Shown here piece by piece: positions 26,559 through 35,139 of a DNA stretch of 64,000 bases (positions are counted from its first letter, which is position 1; each line of letters starts with the position of its first letter). The notes beneath the pieces are model-generated. The model was not told the origin of the DNA and made no database searches. It worked only from the letters and a program-made list of their open reading frames with translations. The DNA is from Chromatiaceae bacterium. Lineage in GTDB: Bacteria > Pseudomonadota > Gammaproteobacteria > Chromatiales > Chromatiaceae. Both the position numbers and the translations under genes were made by a program. The DNA lies in the NCBI GenBank assembly GCA_024235215.1, contig JACKMU010000002.1, forward strand, positions 310,001-374,000. The letters are read 5' to 3'.

Positions 26559-26861
26559 CTAAGCGTCCTGCGTCGAATCCATCCCCTCGTTTACCCGCTC
26601 ACGTAACTCCTTCCCAGGTTTGAAATGGGGAACATATTTGCCAGCCAGTGAAACAGATTCACCGGTCTTGGGATTTCTTCCCTGGCGTGGCGGTCGGTAG
26701 TGCAAAGAGAAACTTCCAAACCCCCTGATCTCGATCCTGTCCCCTGAAGCTAGCGCCTGACTCATCTGTTCAAGTATACATTTGACGGCAAGCTCGACAT
26801 CACGATAGGCAAGGTGACCTTGTTCTTTTGCGATGACGTCAATCAGTTCCGATTTAGTCAT
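26559..26861 (-). CDS. ihfB: Integration host factor beta subunit
   Basis: DNA-bending nucleoid protein of 100 residues that pairs with IHF-alpha. The HU/IHF fold is complete: MTKSELIDVIAKEQ helix, the conserved strand IEIRGFGSFSLHYRPPR and the minor-groove arm RNPKTGESV with the intercalating proline. The C-terminus KPGKELRERVN is typical of IhfB. It follows rpsA, the order found in many gammaproteobacteria, with a hairpin in the 92-base gap. Confidence 0.97.
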   Translation of the reverse strand: MTKSELIDVIAKEQGHLAYRDVELAVKCILEQMSQALASGDRIEIRGFGSFSLHYRPPRQGRNPKTGESVSLAGKYVPHFKPGKELRERVNEGMDSTQDA

Positions 26862-26886
26862 TCCTTATATCCACCCCTATGAAATG

Positions 26887-26908
26887 CCGAGGCCCGCACG
26901 GGCCTCGG
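26887..26908 (-). terminator. Hairpin between rpsA and ihfB
   Basis: A perfect nine-base-pair GC-rich stem (CCGAGGCCC/GGGCCTCGG) with a four-base loop. Read on the minus strand it is followed by CATTTCATAG rather than a T-run, so it is more likely an mRNA-stabilising or attenuating hairpin that reduces expression of ihfB relative to rpsA. Confidence 0.6.
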
Positions 26909-26953
26909 TTGATTTCTCATACCATAAATAATCGGAATCTCAAATCATTCCAA

Positions 26954-28624
26954 CTATTTCTCTTCCATTTGCTGTTTGAGCAGGTCGCCCAGGGTTGCCT
27001 TACCTGGTGCTGCATCCCGTGAATAGGTCTGGATGGCAGCCTGCTCTTCCGCCATATCTTTTGCTTTGATGGAGAGTGTAATGGTGCGATTCTTACGATC
27101 GACACCCATAAAACGCGCTTCTATCTGATCCCCCTCCTTCAGCATAGTACGCGCATCGTCCACTCTGTCACGTGATATTTCGGCAGCACGCAAGTAGCCT
27201 TCGATTCCATCTCCCAGGGTAATCACCGCACCCTTTGCATCGACATCCTTGACTGTACCTGTGACGACATTTCCCTTGCCATTTTCCGCCAAATAAGCGG
27301 AGAAGGGATCTTTGTCAAGCTGTTTGACACCCAGCGAGATACGTTCGCGCTCAGGGTCGACCGACAGCACTACGGTCTCCAGTTCATCACCCTTCTTGTA
27401 GTTGTGGATCGCTTCATCGCCCGCATCGTCCCAGGAGATGTCGGAAAGATGCACCAAACCATCAATACCACCATCCAGACCGATAAAGATACCGAAATCG
27501 GTGATCGATTTGATCTTACCGGTAACGTGATCGCCTTTCTTATGGGTCGCGGCGAAGTCGTCCCAGGGATTACTTTGACACTGTTTCATACCCAGTGATA
27601 TGCGGCGACGTTCTTCGTCGATATCCAACACCATCACCTCGACCTCTTCACCCAGCTGTACCAGCTTGGACGGGTGGATATTCTTGTTGGTCCAGTCCAT
27701 CTCGGAAACATGCACCAACCCTTCAACACCCTCTTCGATCTCAACGAAGCAGCCATAGTCGGCCAGGTTGGTAACTTTTCCGAAAAGCCGGGTGTTTTCC
27801 GGATAGCGGCGGGAGATATTGTCCCATGGATCCTCACCCATCTGCTTCAGCCCGAGGGACACACGCTGCTTTTCACGGTCAAACTTAAGTACCTTGACCA
27901 TGATCTCATCACCTATCTCGACCACTTCGGACGGATGCTTGACCCGTTTCCATGCCATGTCGGTGATGTGCAGCAGGCCATCGATTCCGCCCAGATCAAC
28001 AAACGCACCGTAGTCGGTGAGATTCTTGACGATACCTTTGATCTCCATGCCTTCCTGCAGACTCTCCAGCAGAGCTTCGCGTTCGGCGCTGTACTCGGTC
28101 TCAACCACAGCACGACGGGAGACCACCACATTGTTGCGCTTCTGGTCCAGCTTGATGACTTTGAACTCGAGATCCTTGCCCTCCAGATAGGTGGTGTCGC
28201 GCACCGGACGCACATCGACCAGAGAACCGGGCAGGAATGCCCGAATCTCACCGAGTTCGACGGTAAATCCACCTTTTACCTTGCCGTTGATCCGGCCGGT
28301 CACATTGTCACCGGCTTCGAAAGCAGTCTCCAGGACCTTCCAGGCGTGGTGCCGTTTTGCCTTCTCGCGGGAGAGACGGGTCGCTCCGAAGCCATCTTCG
28401 ACTGCTTCCAGCGCGACCTCGACCTGGTCACCGACGGCAACCTCAAGTTCGCCTCTAAGGGACATAAACTGATTTTTGGGGATAACGCCTTCGGACTTGA
28501 GTCCTGCATTGACGATCACCATGTCATTGGTGATATCCAGTACGGTGCCGATGACGATGGCACCATTGCGCAACTGGGTGTTGGCAATACTCGCTTCAAA
28601 AAGTTCTGCAAAGCTTTCGGTCAT
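26954..28624 (-). CDS. rpsA: 30S ribosomal protein S1
   Basis: Ribosomal protein of 556 residues (E. coli S1 has 557) that helps load mRNA on the 30S subunit. Six S1 domains are visible at roughly 20-85, 105-170, 190-260, 275-345, 362-432 and 448-515; repeats two to five each carry variants of DYGAFVDLGGIDGLLHITDM. I chose ATG at 28624 (MTESFAELFE), eight bases after AGGA; an upstream in-frame start at 28657 would add an atypical leader. It sits between cmk and ihfB, the usual gammaproteobacterial order. Confidence 0.98.
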   Translation of the reverse strand: MTESFAELFEASIANTQLRNGAIVIGTVLDITNDMVIVNAGLKSEGVIPKNQFMSLRGELEVAVGDQVEVALEAVEDGFGATRLSREKAKRHHAWKVLETAFEAGDNVTGRINGKVKGGFTVELGEIRAFLPGSLVDVRPVRDTTYLEGKDLEFKVIKLDQKRNNVVVSRRAVVETEYSAEREALLESLQEGMEIKGIVKNLTDYGAFVDLGGIDGLLHITDMAWKRVKHPSEVVEIGDEIMVKVLKFDREKQRVSLGLKQMGEDPWDNISRRYPENTRLFGKVTNLADYGCFVEIEEGVEGLVHVSEMDWTNKNIHPSKLVQLGEEVEVMVLDIDEERRRISLGMKQCQSNPWDDFAATHKKGDHVTGKIKSITDFGIFIGLDGGIDGLVHLSDISWDDAGDEAIHNYKKGDELETVVLSVDPERERISLGVKQLDKDPFSAYLAENGKGNVVTGTVKDVDAKGAVITLGDGIEGYLRAAEISRDRVDDARTMLKEGDQIEARFMGVDRKNRTITLSIKAKDMAEEQAAIQTYSRDAAPGKATLGDLLKQQMEEK

Positions 28625-28688
28625 GTGAAAAAATCCTGATTCGGCAGAGCCGAACATGGGCCTGCATACCCAGACCCTGATTGTGGTT

Positions 28689-28714
28689 AAAAAAAATGGC
28701 CTGAAGTTCAGGCC
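28689..28714 (-). terminator. Intrinsic terminator after cmk
   Basis: The stem GGCCTGAA/TTCAGGCC (28698-28705 with 28707-28714) is followed on the minus strand by A and then eight T residues. The TGA stop codon of cmk lies inside the stem. This would terminate, at least in part, transcription of the aro-cmk operon before rpsA, which then needs its own promoter in the following 65 bases. Confidence 0.85.
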
Positions 28715-29385
28715 CCCTGTTTTACAAGCACTGGATAGACACGCTGAACGTTGCTTACAACCCGCTCCAGCACCTCAGCGATGGAGAGCGAAGTCGATTC
28801 CAACAACTGTGCGTCAGGTGCTGGCAGCAAAGGCGCTACGCTACGACTACTGTCGCGCTCATCCCGCTCCCGAATCTCAGCGACAAGCCGTGCAAGACTA
28901 GCATCCAACCCTTTTTCTTTCAACTGGTTATAACGCCTCCTGGCCCTCTCCTCGGGACTGGCGGTCAAGTAGATTTTCACTCCGGCGGTGGGAAACACCA
29001 CGGTTCCCATGTCTCTGCCGTCAGCGACCAGTCCCGGTTCACGCGCGTAGTTGCGCTGCCACTGCAGCAACGCAGCCCGCACCTCGGGAACCGCCGCCAC
29101 GCGTGAAGCCGCATTTCCCGCCTGTTCGGTACGAATCGCCAGTGTCACATCTTCTTGATCGAGAAATACCGCTCCCTCCCGGAATGCCACCTCCATACCA
29201 GCCGCCAGTTCGACCAGTCTATCCACACTGGAGAGAGGTACCGACGCCCGTTCCGCCGCCAGCCCCACCAGACGATAGAGTGCGCCGCTGTCCAGGCAGT
29301 GCAGACCAAACCTGTCGGCCAGAAGCCGTGCGATGGTCCCCTTTCCAGAGCCGCTCGGCCCATCGATGGTGATGATTGGCACCAT
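28708..29385 (-). CDS. cmk: Cytidylate kinase
   Basis: Enzyme of 225 residues that phosphorylates CMP and dCMP with ATP. The P-loop is GPSGSGKGTIARLLA near residues 8-22, followed by the CMP-binding LDSGALYRLVGLAA. The Cmk-specific DGRDMGTVVFPTA and the lid region RRRYNQLKEKG are also present. The start is three bases after the stop of aroA, so the genes are co-transcribed. Length is normal. Confidence 0.97.
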   Translation of the reverse strand: MVPIITIDGPSGSGKGTIARLLADRFGLHCLDSGALYRLVGLAAERASVPLSSVDRLVELAAGMEVAFREGAVFLDQEDVTLAIRTEQAGNAASRVAAVPEVRAALLQWQRNYAREPGLVADGRDMGTVVFPTAGVKIYLTASPEERARRRYNQLKEKGLDASLARLVAEIRERDERDSSRSVAPLLPAPDAQLLESTSLSIAEVLERVVSNVQRVYPVLVKQGA

Positions 29386-29388
29386 TGT

Positions 29389-30723
29389 TTATCTCTCTCT
29401 GTAGCTATCTATGGCGAGTCCCGCGGCAGTTGCGAGATTTACAAAGCCGGGAAAGGAGGTGTTCACATTGTCACAATCGTCGACCTGAATCGGTGCAGAA
29501 GCACGCAACGCGGCTATCGAGAAAGCCATCGCGATACGGTGGTCACCATGGCTGTCAACCCGACCGCCTCCGATCCCACCGCCGCGTATCACCATACCGT
29601 CCGGAGTGGGACGCGCTGTGACTCCGAGGCGGTTGAGACCATCGGCCATCACCTGTATCCGGTCACTCTCTTTCACCCGCAGTTCCTCGGCTCCGGTAAC
29701 TATGGTCTCGCCCTCGGCACAGGCGGCAGCAACAAACAACACGGGAAACTCATCGATCGCCAGGGGTACCTGATCGACCGGAATTTTAACTCCGCGCAAC
29801 CTGGCCGAACGCACCTGTAGATCGGCAACCGGTTCACCACCCATATCGCGCTGATTCAGCAGTTGGATGTCCGCGCCCATCATGCGCAGTATATTGATCA
29901 CCCCATCCCGTGTGGGATTGATACCCACGTGCTCCAGTAACAGATCCGAACCTTCGGCAATGCTCGCTCCGACCAGAAAAAAGGCGGCGGAGGAGATGTC
30001 GGCTGGAATATCCAGATCAGTCGAAAGCAGTTCACCACCGCCCTCCAGACAGATCCGGTTACCAACGCCCCTCACCGGGTAACCAAAGCCGCGAAGCATC
30101 CGCTCGGTGTGATCACGCGTTGGTGCCGGCTCGCTGACACAGGTCTCACCCTGCGCGTATAAACCGGCCAACAGCAGACTGGACTTGACTTGGGCGCTGG
30201 CAATCGGCATCGCATAGTTGATACCGCTCAGCATGCCTCCGGGCCTGATGCACAGCGGTGCTGTACCTGTGGCGCTGGTCTCGATGTGCGCTCCCATCTG
30301 AGCAAGCGGCTCGGTGACGCGGCGCATCGGACGGGAATTGAGCGAATCGTCTCCACTCAACGTGACCGGAAAATGCTGTCCCGCCAACAATCCGGCGAGC
30401 AGGCGCATCGAAGTTCCGGAGTTGCCCAGATCAAGTGGACCCGGCGGTTCCCGCAGGCCAGCCATTCCGACACCGCGGATAATGAGATGGCCATTGTCCG
30501 GCCCGCTGATGTCGACTCCCATCTGACGAAACGCAGTGAGTGTCGCCAGACTGTCCTCACCTTCGAGAAAACCGGATACTTTTGTGGTACCCCTGGCCAG
30601 AGAGCCGAGCATGATGGCGCGGTGAGAGATCGATTTATCTCCGGGAACGCGCAACCTGCCACTAAGGCAGCCGCCACCCCCTATGGTGAAACGCAGTTTG
30701 CCGGCTGGATATGGGGTCTTCAT
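29389..30723 (-). CDS. aroA: 3-phosphoshikimate 1-carboxyvinyltransferase (EPSP synthase)
   Basis: Enzyme of 444 residues of the shikimate pathway; it joins shikimate 3-phosphate and phosphoenolpyruvate. Visible motifs are PGDKSISHRAIMLGSLA, LGNSGTSMRLLAGLLAG (substrate-binding signature) and the late KESDRIQVMADGLNRLG and DHRIAMAFSIAAL. Its start overlaps the stop of tyrA by four bases, and cmk follows three bases after its stop, so these are coupled. Confidence 0.97.
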   Translation of the reverse strand: MKTPYPAGKLRFTIGGGGCLSGRLRVPGDKSISHRAIMLGSLARGTTKVSGFLEGEDSLATLTAFRQMGVDISGPDNGHLIIRGVGMAGLREPPGPLDLGNSGTSMRLLAGLLAGQHFPVTLSGDDSLNSRPMRRVTEPLAQMGAHIETSATGTAPLCIRPGGMLSGINYAMPIASAQVKSSLLLAGLYAQGETCVSEPAPTRDHTERMLRGFGYPVRGVGNRICLEGGGELLSTDLDIPADISSAAFFLVGASIAEGSDLLLEHVGINPTRDGVINILRMMGADIQLLNQRDMGGEPVADLQVRSARLRGVKIPVDQVPLAIDEFPVLFVAAACAEGETIVTGAEELRVKESDRIQVMADGLNRLGVTARPTPDGMVIRGGGIGGGRVDSHGDHRIAMAFSIAALRASAPIQVDDCDNVNTSFPGFVNLATAAGLAIDSYRER

Positions 30724-31607
30724 TCGCTGGAGTCCGGGCCGGAAAGCGTATCGATATAGCGGTCCCGTGCCGCCTTCGCGCGGGAGAATATCTCCAATAG
30801 TGTATCACCGTCTTCGCGTTGAATCGTTTCCGCCAAGACTCGCATCTCTTCGCTATAGCGGGCCATTACTTTACCCAATGCCTGGCTGTTGGCCACACAG
30901 ATATCCCGCCACATCACCGGATTGCTCGATGCGATGCGGGTGAAATCCCTGAATCCACCGGCCGCATAGCGGAAAATCTCGTCGTTTTCCTCCATACGGG
31001 CCAGCGTGTCCACCAGTCCAAAAGCCAGCATGTGTGGCAGATGTGAGGTGGCGGCAAGTACCTCATCATGATGTGAAATAGACATCAGGGCGACCTCTGC
31101 ACCGCAACTCCGCCACATTGAGGTCACCCGCTCCAATGCATCCGACGCAGTCTGGTCGGTCGGGGTAAGAATCACACGGCGGCCAACATAGAGCGCTTCG
31201 AATGAGGCCTCCACTCCACTTTTTTCTGTCCCTGCAATTGGATGGCCCGGTACAAACCTGGCAGGCAGCGTGCCCAGGCCGCTGCGGCACGCCTCAACGA
31301 CACTCGCTTTCGCACTTCCACCATCCGTTATCACCACACCTTCGGCAAGATGCCCGCGCATGGCACGGAAGGTGCTCTCCATCGCACCCAGGGGTACCGC
31401 CAGAAATATCATATCGGCTCCGCTCACCGCTTCGCCAATGTCTTGGGTAAAGTGATCGACCACACCGAGTTGCAGCGCCCGTACCAGATTGTCCCGGCCT
31501 CGACCACAGCCAATGATCTCCCCCACCTCCCCTGCCGCGCGCAGCGCGCGCGCCAGGGAGCCGCCAATCAATCCAACCCCAATGACAGCGAGTCGACGGA
31601 TCAGCAT
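30720..31607 (-). CDS. tyrA: Prephenate dehydrogenase
   Basis: NAD(P)-dependent enzyme of 295 residues that converts prephenate to 4-hydroxyphenylpyruvate in tyrosine synthesis. The Rossmann motif GVGLIGGSLARALRAAG is at residues 11-27; PGHPIAGTEKSGVEAS carries the conserved catalytic histidine region and SHHDEVLAATSHLPHM follows. The protein lacks a chorismate mutase or ACT domain. In some gammaproteobacteria tyrA is fused to aroA; here the two genes are separate but overlap by four bases (ATGA). Could also use arogenate; the sequence does not settle the substrate. Confidence 0.94.
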   Translation of the reverse strand: MLIRRLAVIGVGLIGGSLARALRAAGEVGEIIGCGRGRDNLVRALQLGVVDHFTQDIGEAVSGADMIFLAVPLGAMESTFRAMRGHLAEGVVITDGGSAKASVVEACRSGLGTLPARFVPGHPIAGTEKSGVEASFEALYVGRRVILTPTDQTASDALERVTSMWRSCGAEVALMSISHHDEVLAATSHLPHMLAFGLVDTLARMEENDEIFRYAAGGFRDFTRIASSNPVMWRDICVANSQALGKVMARYSEEMRVLAETIQREDGDTLLEIFSRAKAARDRYIDTLSGPDSSE

Positions 31608-32716
31608 CAGACAATCACTTCGGCAAGTGCCGCCAGAAAGCGTGCATTTTCATCCGCAGTACCGACAGTGATGCGCAGATGATTCGGCAGACCGTAGCCG
31701 GCAATCGGGCGAGTAATGCAACCGGCGCGCAGCAATGCCTGATCGATCACCGCGGCGGGACGGCCCAGATCGACCGCCACGAAGTTGCCCACTGACGGGA
31801 TGTAGTTCAATCCGAGCTGTTCGAAACCTGCGATCAACTGTCTCATTCCATCGCGATTGACCTGCACCGAACGCTGGACGAAAGCACCGTCCTGCAGCGC
31901 AGCCAGTGCGGCTGCCATGGCCAGGCTGTTGGCATTGAACGGCTGACGCACCCGGTTGAGCAAATCTGATATCGCCGGATGCGATAGGCCATAGCCGATC
32001 CGCAGCGATGCGAGACCGTATACCTTGGAGAAGGTACGGGTCACGACCAGGTTCGGAAATTTCCCCAGCCACCGGCTGGCATCGGGATAATCTGGCTCTT
32101 CCACATACTCTGTATACGCCTCGTCAACCACGATGATGACGTTGCCCGGAACTGCAGCAATAAACCGCTCCAGTGCATCCCCGTCCACCCAGGTGCCAGT
32201 GGGATTGTTTGGATTCGCGATCCATATTACCCGGGTCTTCTCACTTACCATGTCCACCATGGCTTCCAGGTCATAGCCAAACTCCCTGGCTGGAGTCACC
32301 TTCAGGGTTGCACCAACCGCCTGGCTGCTGATTGGATAGACCGCAAACGCATGCTGGGAGAAGAGCGATTCGTAGCCGGGAGCAAGGAATACCCGGGCTA
32401 TCATATCCAATACATCGTTGGAACCATTGCCGAGCGTGATACAGTCGGGATCGAGACCATGCTTTCGTGCCAACGCGCTGCGCAACGCAAATCCACCACC
32501 ATCCGGATAGCGCGCAATCTCCGGCCACTCAGCAAGAATCGCTTCTTTTACCCGGGGGCTGCTGCCGAGAGGATTCTCGTTTGAAGCGAGCTTGATCGAG
32601 TCCCTGATACCCAACTCACGTTCCAGTTCAGAGACCGGTTTACCCGGAACATAGGGTTTCAGGTCCAGTATTCCCGGGGCAGTGATGGCTAGAAATGGAT
32701 TACTGGTCTGGCGCAT
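31607..32716 (-). CDS. hisC: Histidinol-phosphate aminotransferase
   Basis: PLP-dependent enzyme of 369 residues. Motifs: NPNNPTGTWVDGDALERF, VDEAYTEYVEE, and the PLP lysine in TFSKVYGLASLRIGYG. The position beside pheA and tyrA suggests use in aromatic as well as histidine synthesis, as proposed for HisC2-type enzymes. The ribosome binding site GGAGAG is nine bases upstream of ATG. Its stop codon shares one base with the tyrA start. Confidence 0.94.
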   Translation of the reverse strand: MRQTSNPFLAITAPGILDLKPYVPGKPVSELERELGIRDSIKLASNENPLGSSPRVKEAILAEWPEIARYPDGGGFALRSALARKHGLDPDCITLGNGSNDVLDMIARVFLAPGYESLFSQHAFAVYPISSQAVGATLKVTPAREFGYDLEAMVDMVSEKTRVIWIANPNNPTGTWVDGDALERFIAAVPGNVIIVVDEAYTEYVEEPDYPDASRWLGKFPNLVVTRTFSKVYGLASLRIGYGLSHPAISDLLNRVRQPFNANSLAMAAALAALQDGAFVQRSVQVNRDGMRQLIAGFEQLGLNYIPSVGNFVAVDLGRPAAVIDQALLRAGCITRPIAGYGLPNHLRITVGTADENARFLAALAEVIV

Positions 32717-32818
32717 CGTTCAAGTCACTCTCCGTAGGTTGATGATTCTGTTTGAGTCGATTGGTCTGTCATTTGGATGGAGCCTGGCAACTATGCGGAA
32801 CTTTCCTGGTGAGGTGAT

Positions 32819-33904
32819 TCAGAGCACCGCCTTGGGATAGGAACCCAGTATCTTCAGCATACGAGACCGCTCCTGCAAAGCTTCCAACGCCCGACCGACC
32901 TTAACATCGTCCTGGTGGCCTTCAATATCGATGAAGAAGACGTAATCCCAGTTACCCTGTCGGGAGGGACGCGACTCGATCCTCGTCATGCTGATACCGT
33001 GTTCGGCGAGCGGTAACAGCAGTTGGCTCAAACCACCCGCCACATTTCGTGTGGCACACAGCAGGCTGGTCTTGTCATCACCGCTTGCCAGAGCTTTTTG
33101 GCGTCCGATAACCAGGAAGCGCGTGGTATTGTCCGGTTCGTCCTCGATGTTGCGCGCCAATCCCTTGAGGCGGTAGAGTTCGGCCGCCATCTCCCCAGCG
33201 ATCGCTGCACTCCCCGACTCGTTGGCGGACAGCCGTGCAGCTTCTGCATTACTGCCGACGGTAATCTGCTCCGCCCGCGGCAGATTGCGGTCGAGCCAGC
33301 CACGACACTGCGCCAGCGACTGCTGATGCGAATAGACCCGGCCGATAGCCGATATATCGCTCTCCAGGCTCAGTAGATGGTGATGAATCCGCAGACCGAC
33401 CTCACCACAGATAAACAGTGGGGAGCGTATGAACATATCCAGCGTGTGGTTGATTACCCCCTCGGTGGAGTTTTCCACCGGGACAACCCCGTACTGGACC
33501 GCACCCGACTCCACCTCCTGAAATACATCCGAAATGGAGCCCAGTGGTATGGTGATGATCGAATGACCAAAATGCTTCAGCGCAGCCGATTGAGTGAAGG
33601 TCCCCTCAGGGCCCAGGTAGGCGATCTTGAGTGGCTGTTCCAATGCCAGACAAGCGGACATGATTTCCCGGAACAGGCGCGCCATCTCCTCATTTCCCAT
33701 CGGTCCCTTGTTGCGGCGCTGAACCTGCTTCAGAATAGCAGCCTCCCGCTCGGGACGATAGAAGAATGCGTCCTTATCCTCTTCCAGCTTGATCTCTGCG
33801 ACCTGTTTCGCCGCCGTGGCGCGTTGGTTGATCAGCTCCTGAATCTGCAGATCGAGTTGATCGATCCGCGCGCGGATCTTATTAAGTTTCTCTTCGCTGG
33901 ACAT
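32819..33904 (-). CDS. pheA: Bifunctional chorismate mutase/prephenate dehydratase
   Basis: P-protein of 361 residues in the phenylalanine branch. Chorismate mutase (AroQ) covers about residues 1-90 (IRARIDQLDLQIQELINQR), prephenate dehydratase about 94-270 (YLGPEGTFTQSAALKHFG and the catalytic-threonine region NTTRFLVIG), and an ACT domain about 280-355 carries the phenylalanine-binding motif RIESRPSRQGNWDYVFF. Feedback inhibition by phenylalanine is expected. The gene starts three bases after serA ends; hisC follows after 102 bases. Confidence 0.97.
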   Translation of the reverse strand: MSSEEKLNKIRARIDQLDLQIQELINQRATAAKQVAEIKLEEDKDAFFYRPEREAAILKQVQRRNKGPMGNEEMARLFREIMSACLALEQPLKIAYLGPEGTFTQSAALKHFGHSIITIPLGSISDVFQEVESGAVQYGVVPVENSTEGVINHTLDMFIRSPLFICGEVGLRIHHHLLSLESDISAIGRVYSHQQSLAQCRGWLDRNLPRAEQITVGSNAEAARLSANESGSAAIAGEMAAELYRLKGLARNIEDEPDNTTRFLVIGRQKALASGDDKTSLLCATRNVAGGLSQLLLPLAEHGISMTRIESRPSRQGNWDYVFFIDIEGHQDDVKVGRALEALQERSRMLKILGSYPKAVL

Positions 33905-33907
33905 GAA

Positions 33908-35089
33908 TCACTGTTTTTCATTACAACCCAGACAGCGCACCGACAATACCCCCTTGATACTTTTGATCTGTTCAATCGTCTCGGCTGTTGGCTGTTTGTC
34001 CATATCCAGCAGCGTGACCGCAATATTGTCACGCGACCTGTTCAGCATATCCACGATATTGAGACCGGCCTCCGCCAGATCGGTCGAAATCTGCCCGACC
34101 ATATTCGGAACATTTGAGTTTACGATAGCGATCCGATAGCCGCCGTTCCTGGGGAGATTGATGCTGGGGAAATTGACCGAATTTTCGATGTTGCCATCTT
34201 CCAGATAGGCTTTTAGCTGATCGGCAACCATGATGGCGCAGTTCTCCTCCGCTTCCACGGTGGAAGCACCAAGATGCGGCAGTGTGATGCAGCGCGGGTG
34301 ATCTTTCAGCAGGTTACTCGGAAAGTCGCAGATATAGGCGTACAGGCGCTGATCATCCAGTGCGGCCACCACTGCCTGGTCGTCAATGATCCCGGCGCGC
34401 GAGAAGTTCAGCAGTACCGCATTGCGCTTCATCAGTTTGAGCCGCTCTGTGTTGATCATCTCTCTGGTGGATTCAACCAGTGGCACATGAAAAGAGATGT
34501 AATCCGACTTGGAGAGCAGGTCGTCGACACTGAGCGCCGGCTGCACAGCATGAGACAACTTCCATGCGCTCTCCACGGTGATGGTCGGATCATATCCAAT
34601 CACTTTCATCCCCAACGCATACGCCGCGTTGGCGACCCGGACGCCGATCGCGCCAAGACCAATGACGCCAAGTGTGCGGCCTGGCAGTTCGAACCCGACA
34701 AACTGCTTCTTTCCCTTCTCCACCGCTTTGTTGATGCTGTCATCGTCACCGTTCAGGCTGCGCGCGAACTCCCATGCCTTGGCGATGTTGCGTGACGCCA
34801 TCAGCATACCGGCGAGCACCAGCTCTTTCACCGCGTTGGAGTTGGCACCCGGCGCATTAAACACCGGCACACCCAGCTCCGTCATCTTCTCGACTGGAAT
34901 ATTGTTAACGCCGGCGCCGGCACGGCCTATCGCTTTAACCGTTTTCGGAATCTCCATGTCGTGCATCTTGAACGAACGCAGCATGATCGCGTCCGGATGG
35001 GTGATCTCCGAGGCCACTTCGTACATTTCTCTCGGCAGCCGATTCAGTCCGGCAACAGAAATATTGTTTAAAGTTAGAATCTTATACAT
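33908..35089 (-). CDS. serA: D-3-phosphoglycerate dehydrogenase
   Basis: NAD-dependent enzyme of 393 residues starting serine synthesis. The catalytic and nucleotide-binding domains are recognised from GRAGAGVNNIPVEKM, GVIGLGAIGVRVANAAYALG and the catalytic histidine region LPHLGASTVEAEEN. A C-terminal ACT domain (about 320-393, YRIAIVNSNVPNMVGQIST) suggests serine control. This form is shorter than the type I mammalian enzyme. Its place between serC and pheA differs from the standard gyrA-serC-pheA order, bringing two steps of serine synthesis together. Confidence 0.95.
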   Translation of the reverse strand: MYKILTLNNISVAGLNRLPREMYEVASEITHPDAIMLRSFKMHDMEIPKTVKAIGRAGAGVNNIPVEKMTELGVPVFNAPGANSNAVKELVLAGMLMASRNIAKAWEFARSLNGDDDSINKAVEKGKKQFVGFELPGRTLGVIGLGAIGVRVANAAYALGMKVIGYDPTITVESAWKLSHAVQPALSVDDLLSKSDYISFHVPLVESTREMINTERLKLMKRNAVLLNFSRAGIIDDQAVVAALDDQRLYAYICDFPSNLLKDHPRCITLPHLGASTVEAEENCAIMVADQLKAYLEDGNIENSVNFPSINLPRNGGYRIAIVNSNVPNMVGQISTDLAEAGLNIVDMLNRSRDNIAVTLLDMDKQPTAETIEQIKSIKGVLSVRCLGCNEKQ

Positions 35090-35139
35090 CTTTATTCATC
35101 TCAATTATCGAAATTGGAGACGCTCCCCCGTCAACCACA

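Noticed and set aside
27674..28639. Open frame of 321 codons opposite rpsA
   Set aside because: Antisense shadow of S1 repeats; the recurring pattern reflects the repeats.
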